Notes: generated from the sequence alone by a model not told the origin. DNA of 64,000 nucleotides from Litchfieldella qijiaojingensis (GCF_014651875.1 NZ_BMXS01000001.1:310001-374000); one strand, 5' to 3'. Counted from the stretch's first letter, positions 37,148 to 47,991 are shown. Translations and numbers: made by a program.

Positions 37148-38484
37148 TCAGCGGGTGTCCGCGTATTCATATCTGGCTTGCAGGACAGGCTCATCGTCGA
37201 AGGGTTCAAGCTCCAGCTCCAACTCATACTGCTGAGGTTCGTAGCGGGGATCGAGCTCGCTGATGTAGTGCGGTGTCTCCATGACCGGCACCGCCACGTA
37301 GGGCTCCTGCTCCACCTCTGACAGCACCTGCCGATCACGCAGGCGTATCAGCACGAAGAGCGCCAGGATCAAGGCCACCGCCCCCAGGAAAAACCACAGG
37401 CCATCGGGGCCAGCCACCTGCATCACCAGCGATGCGCTGAAAGGGCCGATGACCGAACCGACGCCATACCAGATCATCAGCTTGGCATTGGCCGCGACGA
37501 TCTCCGCCTGCTCCAGCCAGTCATTGGTATGCGCCAGGCTCAGTGAATACAACGTGTGCAACATGGCCGTATGGAAACAGGCCACCAGCAGCAGCATGAT
37601 GAAACTGACCCGTGCCGCGACCGAGATGAAAGCCCCAGCGATGGCCATGACCACCGCCATGCACAGAATGACCTTGCGCCGGTCGAATCGGTCCGAGATA
37701 CGCCCCAGCGTCCACTGCGCGAACAATGCCACCAGCGTGGTCACAGCCATGAACTGGGCGGTCTGCGCGGTGCTCAGACCAATCTCCTGGCCATAGAAAG
37801 GTGTCATCGCGAAGAAGGCCTGCACCATCAAACCGGCAACGAAGGCCCCCACTAGACCGATCGGGACGCGATTGTAAAGCGCACGTAGCTTGATCTTCCG
37901 AGGCTGGACGTCACTGGCACGGCTCGGCCCATGAATGCGGTGAATGGAAAGTGGCACCAAGGACAGCGCGAACAGCATACCGGCAACCGAAAACAGTACC
38001 GAGGTCGATGGGTCCGCGACATTCAACATCCATTGGCCACCGGCCAGGGACGTGGTCGAGATCACCATGTACCAGCCCAGCACCCGACCACGATTCTCGT
38101 TGGTCGACTCTCCCGACACCCACGACTCCATGACCATCAGCAACCCCGCCGTTGCCAATCCGCCGAACAACCGCCATGCCAACCAGGCCCAAGGATTCAC
38201 CCACAGGCCATGCAACATCGCCGTGACAGCCAACAAGGCGGCACACGCCGCGAAGACACGGATATGTCCAACCGCACGAATCCGCTTCTCGAGCCAGTAA
38301 CTGCCGACCACGAAACCCAGAGAAAACTCGACATCAGCAGACCTGCCATCTGCGACGGAAATCCCTCCAGTGACATGCGCACGCCAAGTAGCGTCATGAT
38401 CAGGCCATGGCCAAGCAGAAAGCAGATTTCACACAAGAAAAGGATCGGCAAGGTAGCCGGCAATTTACGCACTGGTGCCTCCAT
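37148..38484 (-). pseudogene. MFS transporter with a single-base frameshift (YcaD-like)
   Basis: The gene encodes a 12-helix MFS transporter in two frames. The N-terminal part from MEAPVRKLPATLPILFL (start 38484) runs to GLLMSSF; the rest continues in another frame from LGFVVGSYWLEKRIRAVG to the end. Adding one T to the TTTT run on the coding strand (plus-strand AAAA 38323-38326) restores a continuous SSFSLGFVVGSYW. The C-terminal tail is acidic (ELELELEPFDDEP). It may be a real pseudogene or a homopolymer sequencing error. Substrate is unknown. Confidence 0.85.
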
Positions 38485-38843
38485 CCTAGCCCTGACGGGG
38501 CGAGGTGCATCGGATTTTGGGAGCGAAACGATATTGGCCACATGGGATCAAAACAGACGTCGCGCATTTTACTTTGCCAGCCAGACCCATCCAAGCAAGA
38601 CGGAAAAGGGGACTTATTCACAGTTTCTGTGGATAACGTTGTGCAAAGCCGCTGTACATCGCTACCGATCCGCGACCTTGTCAGGGATCGCTACACAATG
38701 ATCAGTTTTTCGTCACACGCGGCGCTCTCACCATTTAGTCTTAAATGAAACGATTTGTGCGTCGCAACAGCTTTGCATCCCCAACAAAGGCTGGCAGGCT
38801 ATGAGCTGAACCATTCACCACAAGAAGAAAGGGAGGGGCGTCA
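38485..38843. other. Intergenic region upstream of acetoacetyl-CoA synthetase
   Basis: This 359-bp non-coding stretch holds a DnaA-box cluster at 38614-38648, three GATC sites between 38667 and 38703, and an inverted repeat CATTTA-N4-TAAATG at 38732-38747. The start of the next gene at 38844 has gggagggg upstream. No clear promoter pair was found. Confidence 0.7.
38614..38648. promoter_or_regulatory. DnaA-box cluster
   Basis: Two sites fit the consensus TTATNCACA: TTATTCACA at 38614-38622 on the plus strand and TGTGGATAA (its inverse, a perfect TTATCCACA) at 38628-38636. A third, TGTGCAAAG at 38640-38648, is one base off in the same orientation as the second. The first two face each other with a 5-bp gap. 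Confidence 0.6.
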
Positions 38844-40793
<1,950 letters not shown>

Positions 40794-40819
40794 ACCATTG
40801 CCCGGTTGCTTACTTCTGC

Positions 40820-40863
40820 GACTGGGCAGTCACTAATACTTCCAGTAACATTAGCACCCAGTC
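40820..40863. other. Long imperfect stem-loop before the acyltransferase gene
   Basis: Outer arms GACTGGG/CCCAGTC (40820-40826, 40857-40863) and inner arms CTAAT/ATTAG (40833-40837, 40850-40854) enclose a small apical hairpin. It lies 30 bases upstream of the acyltransferase start and may end the aacS transcript or form a leader structure. Confidence 0.45.
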
Positions 40864-40892
40864 ATCGAGGGCGTGTCATTGAAGGAGAATGC

Positions 40893-41765
40893 ATGTCGAC
40901 CCTTAAAGGGCTCGTCAGCCTGGTGCTATTGGTCATCGTCACCCTGTTCTGGGCTGTACCACTATTTGCCCTCACCTTGCTCAAACTGATCACGCCATCG
41001 CGCATGCTGCGTCGATACGTGCTCCGTGGGCTCAATCATGTGGCCTTGAACTGGATCGGGACCAACCTATGGTGGATGCGTCGCTGGCTCAAACCCAAGC
41101 TGACGATCCACGTGCCTGCCGGGCTGTCGCCGCATCAGTGGTGGTTGGTGATCTCCAACCACCGTAGCTGGACCGATATCTTCATGCTGCAGATGGCCCT
41201 GCATCGGCGTATTCCCATGCCGCGTTTCTTTCTCAAACGCGAGCTTATCTGGGTGCCCATCGTCGGGCTGGCGTGGTGGGCCCTGGAGTTTCCCTTCATG
41301 CGTCGCTACAAACGCGACCAGTTGGAACAAAACCCCGATCTGGCACGCATCGACCGCGAGGAAACCGAACGTATGTGTCAACGCGCACAGGAGATGCCGA
41401 TCGCCATATACAACTTCGTCGAAGGCACACGCTTCACTCCTGCCAAGCGTGATGCCCAATGCAGCCCCTTCCGCCACTTGCTACGCCCCAAGGCCGGCGG
41501 TACCGCCCAGGTGATCAGCCTGATGGGTGAACGCCTGAGCGGCATTCTTGACGTCACACTTCGCTACGCCAATCCGGAGCCCAACTTCTGGAGATTCCTC
41601 TGCGGCCGCGAGGGGGCCATCCATTTGCATGCCAGACGCCTGGACGTTCCAGCCTGGATGCTGAAAGGCGACTACCACCGGGATCCGCACTACAAGGAAC
41701 GCTTCCAGTCATGGCTCAATGCCCTATGGCGCGACAAGGATGGCGCCCTCGACTCGCTGGCTTGA
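40893..41765 (+). CDS. Lysophospholipid acyltransferase family protein (YihG-like)
   Basis: This membrane acyltransferase of 290 residues has an N-terminal helix (about 5-28), the catalytic HX4D motif SNHRSWTD near 88 and the acyl-acceptor motif FVEGTRF near 175. It resembles E. coli YihG, a 1-acyl-glycerol-3-phosphate acyltransferase-like enzyme. The start follows aaggag by five bases; the frame is open 29 codons upstream. It overlaps the next gene by 55 bases. Confidence 0.85.
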   Translation: MSTLKGLVSLVLLVIVTLFWAVPLFALTLLKLITPSRMLRRYVLRGLNHVALNWIGTNLWWMRRWLKPKLTIHVPAGLSPHQWWLVISNHRSWTDIFMLQMALHRRIPMPRFFLKRELIWVPIVGLAWWALEFPFMRRYKRDQLEQNPDLARIDREETERMCQRAQEMPIAIYNFVEGTRFTPAKRDAQCSPFRHLLRPKAGGTAQVISLMGERLSGILDVTLRYANPEPNFWRFLCGREGAIHLHARRLDVPAWMLKGDYHRDPHYKERFQSWLNALWRDKDGALDSLA

Positions 41766-42634
41766 TGCTCCTCGTTCTACTGGCCGGCTGTGCCGCCAGC
41801 CCCTCGGAGACGCAACGCCTTCAAACCATCGCAGGTAACTGGGTCACCATCCAGCGTGGTGACACACTAGGAACCATCGCCGCCCGTGCCGACGTCCCGC
41901 TGGTGCGACTCGAGCGTTTCAATCCCCGTGTCGATGCCCGGCGCCTGGCCATCGGACAGCGCATACTCGTGCCCTCCACGCGGGAAAGGGCACCATCGGG
42001 AGGCCCCTATCGCTACCAGATCCGTCCCGGTGACACCTATTCGAGCATTGCCCGCCGCTTCGGCACCACCCCTGGCCGCATCCAGGCAGCCAACAGTCGC
42101 TTCAATCCCAACCAACTGAAAGTCGGGCAACTGATCCAGGTTCCTCTCAGCGGCGGGAACCGAACCGTGGCCAGCTCGAACCAGGGAAGCCGCAATCGCA
42201 GCAACAGTCGGCGGACGCCATCGGCCCCTTCCCGGCCCACTCCCGGACCATTGCCCGCCAGTGCCCATGACTGGCCCTGGCCACTGGACGACTACCGCAT
42301 CGTACGTCAGTTCGGCACCGATTCGCGCGGCACCCTGCAACCCATGCTGTTGGCCACCAGCAACGGCAAGCAAGCCAAAGCCGTCGCCGACGGCGAGGTG
42401 CGCTTCGCCAGCAGCATGCGTCATCTCGGCCAGGTGGTCATCGTGCACCATGCCGACAATCTGCAGAGTGTCTATGCCCTATGCGACCGCCTGACCGTCG
42501 CCGATGGCGATAGCGTCAAGCGAGGAACCCCCTTGTGCCGGGTAGGCTACAGCAACGCCACCGAACGCTACGACTTGCTGTTCGACCTGCGCCGGGGCGG
42601 GAAACCGATCGATCCCCGAACGGTGCTTCGCTGA
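41711..42634 (+). CDS. Lipoprotein with two LysM domains and a degenerate M23 domain (NlpD/EnvC-like)
   Basis: A lipoprotein signal (lipobox LLAGC, Cys about residue 27) precedes two LysM domains (WVTIQRGDTLGTIAARADV and YRYQIRPGDTYSSIARRFG), a Ser/Arg/Pro-rich linker and an M23 fold (about 190-307). The catalytic histidines are gone: SAYAHND-type is SVYALCD here and LHFEIR-type is LLFDLR. Like NlpD and EnvC it should bind peptidoglycan or activate amidases rather than cut. The start overlaps the acyltransferase; an ATG at 41726 is an alternative. Confidence 0.85.
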   Translation: MAQCPMARQGWRPRLAGLMLLVLLAGCAASPSETQRLQTIAGNWVTIQRGDTLGTIAARADVPLVRLERFNPRVDARRLAIGQRILVPSTRERAPSGGPYRYQIRPGDTYSSIARRFGTTPGRIQAANSRFNPNQLKVGQLIQVPLSGGNRTVASSNQGSRNRSNSRRTPSAPSRPTPGPLPASAHDWPWPLDDYRIVRQFGTDSRGTLQPMLLATSNGKQAKAVADGEVRFASSMRHLGQVVIVHHADNLQSVYALCDRLTVADGDSVKRGTPLCRVGYSNATERYDLLFDLRRGGKPIDPRTVLR

Positions 42635-42645
42635 TCCGACGCCCA

Positions 42646-42685
42646 CTGTCATCGTTCGGTCATCGCTGTGACCAGTGCCTGTCAT
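42646..42685 (+). promoter_or_regulatory. PHO box (PhoB-binding direct repeats)
   Basis: The heptamers CTGTCAT (42646), CGGTCAT (42657) and CTGTCAT (42679) start on an exact 11-base register, with a poor copy at 42668 between them. Seven-bp repeats separated by four bases are the classic PhoB site. It lies 52 bases before the glycosyltransferase start. Confidence 0.7.
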
Positions 42686-42737
42686 CGAATGTCGCGACAC
42701 TGTCTCGAAATGACGGACGATCAAGAGACAAACGCGC

Positions 42738-43892
42738 ATGCGTATATGCCTGGTCAGCGAGACCTGGGCGCCGGAGATCAACGGCGTCGCCCATACCCTC
42801 GGCCACATCAGTCGCGAGCTTCATCGACGGGGAGACCGGCTGCAACTGATCCGTCCACGCGCGAAGGACGGCTCCACATGCGAGATCATGGAAGAGGAAC
42901 TTCAAGTCAAAGGCTTTCGGCTGCCACGTTACTCCGACGTGCAGCTCGGTCTCCCCGCTTGGCGCGCAATCGCTCGCCTATGGCAGACACGGCGCCCTGA
43001 CGTCGTGTATATCGCCACCGAAGGTCCACTTGGATACTCCGCCCTGAACGTCGCCCGACGCCTCGATATACCAGTGGTCAGCGGCTTTCACACCAACTTC
43101 GACCATTATGCCGGCGACTACGGCATGCGTTGGCTCAAGACACCAGTGCTAGCGATGCTGCGACGCTTCCACAACCGCACCCAGGCCACACTGGTTCCCA
43201 CCGCGGCCCAGGCCGAAACCCTGCGCTCCCAGGGGTTTGGCAACGTCCATGTCATGGGACGAGGCATCGATAGCCAACATTTCACCCCCGACAAGCGCGA
43301 TCCGCAATTACGCCGGCGCTGGGGCGTCGACGAACACCAGCCAGTCGCTCTATACGTCGGCCGACTGGCCAGTGAAAAGAATCTCGACCTGCTGGTCGAT
43401 ACCCTGCAGGCCATGCGTGAGGCTCAACCCGACCTGGTCGCCGTTCTGGTGGGCGACGGCCCCCAACGGGCATCGCTTCAACAACGCCTCCCCGATGCCA
43501 TCTTCACCGGCTTCATCGATCACGACACCCTGGCTCGGCACTATGCCAGCGCCGAGCTATTTGTCTTCCCCTCGCTCTCCGAGACTTACGGCAACGTCGT
43601 CGTCGAAGCCATGGCCAGCGGGCTAGGCGTGGTCGCCTTCGACTACGCAGCAGCCAATCAATGGATCGACAACGAGCGACACGGCGTGACCGTAGCTTGC
43701 GGTGACAGTCAGGCCTTCACCGCCGCCGCTGTCGAGCTCTGCCAGCACCCGGCCCGCTACGGCCGCCTGGGACGCGCAGCACGTGCGCGTATCCAGTCAC
43801 AGCGCTGGGAGCATATCGCCGACACCTTCCTCGCCATTCTCGCCAGCGTACAGGAGCCTCTCGATGACGCCTCGCACCCCTGCCGTCTTTGA
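42738..43892 (+). CDS. Glycosyltransferase family 4, putative diacylglycerol glycosyltransferase
   Basis: This GT-B fold enzyme of 384 residues has the glycine-rich acceptor loop SETWAPEINGVAHTL, the sugar-nucleotide region VGRLASEKNLDLLV and the EX7E motif SLSETYGNVVVEAMASG. It resembles the MgtA/PimB-like group that glycosylates lipids. A PHO box precedes it and a PAP2 phosphatase overlaps its end, so a role in phosphate-starvation glycolipid synthesis is inferred. The acceptor and sugar are not proven. Confidence 0.8.
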   Translation: MRICLVSETWAPEINGVAHTLGHISRELHRRGDRLQLIRPRAKDGSTCEIMEEELQVKGFRLPRYSDVQLGLPAWRAIARLWQTRRPDVVYIATEGPLGYSALNVARRLDIPVVSGFHTNFDHYAGDYGMRWLKTPVLAMLRRFHNRTQATLVPTAAQAETLRSQGFGNVHVMGRGIDSQHFTPDKRDPQLRRRWGVDEHQPVALYVGRLASEKNLDLLVDTLQAMREAQPDLVAVLVGDGPQRASLQQRLPDAIFTGFIDHDTLARHYASAELFVFPSLSETYGNVVVEAMASGLGVVAFDYAAANQWIDNERHGVTVACGDSQAFTAAAVELCQHPARYGRLGRAARARIQSQRWEHIADTFLAILASVQEPLDDASHPCRL

Positions 43893-44412
43893 ACGCCTGG
43901 ACATGCTCGAATGGCATCTCTGCCAGCGGTTAGCCAGTTTCAGTATCTACCGCCCTTGGCTTGCCACCTTGCGCCTGGCCAGCCGCCTGGGTGACTGGCC
44001 GGCCTGGGTGGCCCTGATCGGGGTTCAGCCCCTACTGTACGGACGCACGGGATGGGCCTGGTCACTCCAGTTCACCGTGACGGCACTGCTGGCCATACTG
44101 GTCTATCGCCTGATCAAGACCCGCCTGTGCCGGGAACGCCCCTTCATTACCTTTCACTCCATCCCCTGCACCATGCCAGCCCGCGACCGCTACAGTTTTC
44201 CCAGTGGACATACCATGCACGCGGTCATGTTCTGCTGGTTGTGTGCTGCCACCCAACCTGAAATGCTGTTCATCGTGGTGCCGTTGAGTTTGCTGATCGC
44301 AGCATCGCGGGTTGGTCTCGGTCTGCACTACATCAGCGACGTCCTTGGTGGCGCACTGATTGGTAGCGCCTTTGCCTGGCTCAGCCTGAGGCTCTTCTCT
44401 CCGATCGCCTGA
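43864..44412 (+). CDS. PAP2-family membrane phosphatase
   Basis: This 182-residue integral membrane protein has all three PAP2 motifs: KTRLCRERP (KX6RP), PSGHTMH and SRVGLGLHYISD (SRX5HX3D). It probably dephosphorylates phosphatidic acid, phosphatidylglycerophosphate or undecaprenyl pyrophosphate. Four to five helices are predicted. The ATG at 43864 follows agga and overlaps the glycosyltransferase by 29 bases, so the two are coupled. Providing diacylglycerol to the glycosyltransferase is an inference. Confidence 0.88.
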   Translation: MTPRTPAVFERLDMLEWHLCQRLASFSIYRPWLATLRLASRLGDWPAWVALIGVQPLLYGRTGWAWSLQFTVTALLAILVYRLIKTRLCRERPFITFHSIPCTMPARDRYSFPSGHTMHAVMFCWLCAATQPEMLFIVVPLSLLIAASRVGLGLHYISDVLGGALIGSAFAWLSLRLFSPIA

Positions 44413-44451
44413 TGAGTGACAACGGACACTTGTCGCTGGCAAGCTGACGCC

Positions 44452-45078
44452 ATGCAATATCATGACGACAGCCACGGCTGGCAGACCATGCTCGACGACC
44501 CGCCGATATGGCGCTTCCTCGGGGTATTGGGTGACTCCGCAGGCATGGAGCTGTTACGCCGCCTCGATGATGAATTGAGTTGGCAGCGGCCGAGTCTGCG
44601 GCTCTACGGTCGCGACCATCCGGTCCCGCGCCAGCAAGTATGGATGGGCGACCCGAACGCCCGTTATCGCTATTCGGGCCAGGTTTTCCACCCCACGGCC
44701 TGGCACCCTGCCGTCGAAGCGCTGTGCCGACGTATCGAAGCGTTACTCGAGGAACATGGCACGCCGGCGCGTTTCAATAGCGTATTACTCAACCGTTATG
44801 CCAGTGGCGAAGAGCGATTGGGCTGGCACAGCGATGACGAGCCGGCGTTGGGGCCCGACCCGGTGATCGCGGCTGTCAGCCTCGGTGCGGAACGCCCCCT
44901 GCGCATGCGTTGGCGCGACCGGCATGCTCCGGCCTTCAATCTGTGGCTACCGCATGACAGCCTGCTGGTCATGGGACCTGGCACACAACGACACCTGCAA
45001 CACGCCTTGTTGCCCAGGCGGCTACCAGGCTTGCGGATCAGCCTGACCTTTCGCTGGATTCACCCCTCCGTGCCGTGA
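44452..45078 (+). CDS. alkB: AlkB-type 2-oxoglutarate/Fe(II) DNA repair dioxygenase
   Basis: This 208-residue oxygenase has the iron ligands H126 and D128 in GWHSDDE, a distal histidine in LQHALLP (H184), and the 2-oxoglutarate arginine in GLRISLTFR. NRYASGEERLG and SLGAERP fit AlkB homologues of the ALKBH2/3 type that reverse alkylation damage. The ATG at 44452 and a GTG at 44416 are both possible starts; neither has a good Shine-Dalgarno. Confidence 0.88.
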   Translation: MQYHDDSHGWQTMLDDPPIWRFLGVLGDSAGMELLRRLDDELSWQRPSLRLYGRDHPVPRQQVWMGDPNARYRYSGQVFHPTAWHPAVEALCRRIEALLEEHGTPARFNSVLLNRYASGEERLGWHSDDEPALGPDPVIAAVSLGAERPLRMRWRDRHAPAFNLWLPHDSLLVMGPGTQRHLQHALLPRRLPGLRISLTFRWIHPSVP

Positions 45079-45095
45079 GCACACCCCGAAGTAAA

Positions 45096-45124
45096 AAAAC
45101 CGCTCCCCTAGGGAGAACGGTTTT
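45096..45124. terminator. Bidirectional terminator between alkB and gcvT
   Basis: The stem AAAACCG-CTCCC pairs with GGGAG-AA-CGGTTTT around a 3-nt loop. It ends in TTTT on the plus strand and has seven A upstream, so it can end both alkB (plus) and gcvT (minus) transcripts. Confidence 0.85.
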
Positions 45125-45193
45125 CCAAGTAGCGGGTCATGATTGGCTATGGCGAAAACAAGATAACGGTATAAGCTTGCTGACGAGACAAGA

Positions 45194-46306
45194 CTAGCCG
45201 CGATAATAGCCGGGAGTCACAAACGGCATCCTGGCGATGGTCATGGGCAGCCGCTTGCCACGCACCTCGGCAAATACCTGATTATCGAGCGCTGCATGCT
45301 CGATAGCCACATAACCCATGGCCACTGGCTTGCCGACACTTGGCCCGAAGCCTCCGGACGTCACTACACCGATTTTCTCGCCCTCTTCACTATACAGCTC
45401 GGCACCCTCGCGAACCGGAGCACGTCCTTCGCCCAGCAGACCGACACGCTTGCGAGTGTGATCCTTGTCCTCGACTTGCTGCAAAATCAGCTCGGCACCG
45501 GGGAAACCACCCTCGCGCTCGCCACCTCGGCGACGCGGCTTGCCAATCGCCCAGATCAGTCCCGCCTCGACTGGAGTGGTAGTGGTATCGATATCGTGGC
45601 CATACAGGCACAGTCCGGCTTCCAGGCGCAGTGAATCACGCGCCCCAAGCCCAATCGGCTCAACTTCCGGCTCGGCCAGCAGCCGCCTGGCCAGACGCTC
45701 CGCATCGCTGGCAGCCACTGAGATCTCGAAACCGTCTTCACCGGTATAACCGCTGCGACTCGCCCACACGGCGATACCGTCGATCTCGAAACGAGCATGC
45801 TGCATGAAAACCATATCGCAAGCCGCCGGACACAGCCGTTGCATGACAGTGGTCGCTTGCGGCCCCTGCAGGGCCAGCAAGCCGCGATCCAGCACCTCGA
45901 CCTCGTAGTCATCGCCAAGCCCGGCTCTCAGGTGTGCCACATCCTGTTCCTTGCACGCCGCATTGACCACCAGGTAGAGATGATCCTCGCCCTTGACTAC
46001 CATCAAGTCGTCGAGAATGCCGCCCTGATCGTTGGTGAACAAGGCATAACGCTGCGCCCCCACGGCCAGACCGACGATATCCGCCGGCACCAGGGCTTCC
46101 AGCGCCCCGGCAGGATCCGCGCCACGCACGATCACCTGCCCCATGTGGGAAACATCGAACAGCCCACAGGCGGCACGAGTGTGTTCATGTTCTTTCTTGA
46201 CCCCAAGCGCAAACTGGACCGGCATTTCATAACCGGCGAAGGGCACCATCTTGCCCCCCAGCTCGACATGCAGGTCGTGAAGCGGAGTCCTGTTGAGTTC
46301 GCTCAT
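45194..46306 (-). CDS. gcvT: Glycine cleavage system aminomethyltransferase (T protein)
   Basis: GcvT transfers the methylene group from the H protein to tetrahydrofolate. The 370-residue protein starts MSELNRTPLHDLH and has AGYEMPVQF, LFDVSHMGQV, the folate-site YTGEDGFEI region and the C-terminal SVGKPVAMGYV. The ATG at 46306 is chosen over an upstream GTG at 46321. It lies downstream of the symporter on the minus strand, away from gcvH-gcvP. Confidence 0.95.
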   Translation of the reverse strand: MSELNRTPLHDLHVELGGKMVPFAGYEMPVQFALGVKKEHEHTRAACGLFDVSHMGQVIVRGADPAGALEALVPADIVGLAVGAQRYALFTNDQGGILDDLMVVKGEDHLYLVVNAACKEQDVAHLRAGLGDDYEVEVLDRGLLALQGPQATTVMQRLCPAACDMVFMQHARFEIDGIAVWASRSGYTGEDGFEISVAASDAERLARRLLAEPEVEPIGLGARDSLRLEAGLCLYGHDIDTTTTPVEAGLIWAIGKPRRRGGEREGGFPGAELILQQVEDKDHTRKRVGLLGEGRAPVREGAELYSEEGEKIGVVTSGGFGPSVGKPVAMGYVAIEHAALDNQVFAEVRGKRLPMTIARMPFVTPGYYRG

Positions 46307-46384
46307 CGCTTGTACTCTCACCCTCGGTTGTATCGGTCAGGATAGCCAGGCGACGACCATTCCCAGGTCGCCGCCTGGCGTCGA

Positions 46385-47761
46385 TTACCTAAGCTCCTCG
46401 CCCGGCAGAACCTCCTTGCCGTCGAAGAAGTCGCGAGCCAACTGGAAGACCACCGGCGACAACAAGGCCAGGGCAATCAAGTTGGGAATCGCCATCATGG
46501 CGTTGAAGGTGTCCGCCATCAGCCAGATCAGACCAAGCTGTGCCAAGGCGCCGACCGGGATAGCAAGCACGAACAGTACGCGATAAAGCATAATGGAGCG
46601 CACCCCGAACAAGTACTCGAAGCACTTCTCGCCATAGAAGGACCAGCCCAGAATGGTGGTGAATGCAAACACCGCCAAGGCGATCGACACGATATGGTTG
46701 CCCACACCCGGCAGGGCCGCCTCGAAGGACAGCGCGGTCAGGGAGGCACCCGCTTCACCAGTTTCCCATACCGTGGAGGTCAGAATCACCAGCGCGGTGA
46801 TCGAGCACACGATGATGGTATCGATGAAGGTTCCCAGCATGGCGATCAGCCCTTGGCGTACCGGGTTCCTGGTCTGTGCCGCGGCATGCGCGATGGGCGC
46901 ACTGCCCAGGCCCGCCTCGTTGGAGAAGATACCCCGTGCCACGCCGAAGCGAATCGCTGCCATCACCGCGGCCCCTGCGAAGCCACCCACGGCGGCATGC
47001 GGGTTGAAGGCAAAGTAGAAGATCATGCCAAAGGCATCGCCGATCTGGCTGGCATTGGCGATCAGTACCGCGATACCGGCGACGACATACGCGATCCCCA
47101 TGATCGGCACCAGCTTGCCCGCCACCTTGGCGATCCGCTTGATCCCGCCCAGGATGACGGCGCCGGCAAGTACCATGATCACCACCCCGGTCACCCAATG
47201 CGGCAAACCGAAGGATGCATCGAGCGCATCGGCGACTGAGTTGGACTGCACGGTATTACCGATACCAAAAGCAGCCACCGCACCAAACAGAGCGAAAGCA
47301 CCGCCCAACCAGGCCCACTTGCTGCCCAGTCCATTCTTGATGTAGAACATCGGCCCACCAACGTGGTTGCCGATCTCGTCCACTTCACGGTAGCGTACCG
47401 CAAGTACCGCCTCGGCAAATTTGGTGGCCATGCCCACCAATGCGGTGATCCACATCCAGAACACCGCCCCCGGACCACCCAGGGCGATTGCGGTGGCCAC
47501 CCCGGCGATATTACCAGTACCGATGGTGGCCGAGAGAGCGGTCATCAAAGCGTTGAAGGGCGATATTTCCCCCTCCTTTTCTTCATCCTTGGCCGATACC
47601 CGTCCCTTGAACATCAGCTTGAAGCCCATGCCCAGCTTACGAATCGGCATCAGTTTCAAGCCGATCTGCAGGTAAAGGCCGACCCCCAGCAACAGGATCA
47701 GCATCAACGGTCCCCACACCACGCTATTGATGGCGGTGAAGACTCCGGTCAAGGTTTCCAT
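46385..47761 (-). CDS. Sodium:alanine/glycine symporter (AGCS family)
   Basis: This 458-residue transporter has about 10-11 membrane helices and the AGCS signatures GPGAVFWMWITALVGMATKFAE and IFSNEAGLGSAPIAHAAA. It couples uptake of small neutral amino acids to sodium. Its position between gcvT and the divergent gcvH-gcvP argues for glycine as substrate. The start follows ggggaga. A perfect palindrome lies at 47793-47810, just upstream. Confidence 0.93.
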   Translation of the reverse strand: METLTGVFTAINSVVWGPLMLILLLGVGLYLQIGLKLMPIRKLGMGFKLMFKGRVSAKDEEKEGEISPFNALMTALSATIGTGNIAGVATAIALGGPGAVFWMWITALVGMATKFAEAVLAVRYREVDEIGNHVGGPMFYIKNGLGSKWAWLGGAFALFGAVAAFGIGNTVQSNSVADALDASFGLPHWVTGVVIMVLAGAVILGGIKRIAKVAGKLVPIMGIAYVVAGIAVLIANASQIGDAFGMIFYFAFNPHAAVGGFAGAAVMAAIRFGVARGIFSNEAGLGSAPIAHAAAQTRNPVRQGLIAMLGTFIDTIIVCSITALVILTSTVWETGEAGASLTALSFEAALPGVGNHIVSIALAVFAFTTILGWSFYGEKCFEYLFGVRSIMLYRVLFVLAIPVGALAQLGLIWLMADTFNAMMAIPNLIALALLSPVVFQLARDFFDGKEVLPGEELR

Positions 47762-47792
47762 CTGTCATTCTCCCCAATTTCCCGTTTCTTGT

Positions 47793-47810
47793 TATGCACA
47801 GGTGTGCATA
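47793..47810. promoter_or_regulatory. Palindrome upstream of the glycine symporter
   Basis: A perfect 8-bp inverted repeat TATGCACA-GG-TGTGCATA lies 32 bases before the symporter start codon. Its size and symmetry suit a dimeric repressor or activator, identity unknown. Confidence 0.6.
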
Positions 47811-47858
47811 GCCTGGTCTGCTAACAGGCAGAACCCGCGTACGATAGCGGATATCACC

Positions 47859-47888
47859 ATGTTTCCTCTAGTATTGCGTCGGAAACAT
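47859..47888. promoter_or_regulatory. Inverted repeat ATGTTTCC-N14-GGAAACAT
   Basis: The two 8-bp arms are perfect complements. The TTTC/GAAA core matches the two closer-spaced elements at 47974-47991 and 48258-48271. Confidence 0.5.
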
Positions 47889-47973
47889 TGGTCTTACGTC
47901 TATCTACAACAAAATGTTGGGCCGCATGCTTGCACCTTTCACTATTGGATCACTGCCAGCACCAAAGGAAAAT

Positions 47974-47991
47974 TGTTTCTTATAGGAAACA
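47974..47991. promoter_or_regulatory. Inverted repeat TGTTTC-N6-GAAACA
   Basis: The site reads TGTTTCTTATAGGAAACA. It shares the core TTTC-N-TATAG-GAAA with the site just before gcvH, suggesting one regulator binds both. Confidence 0.55.
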
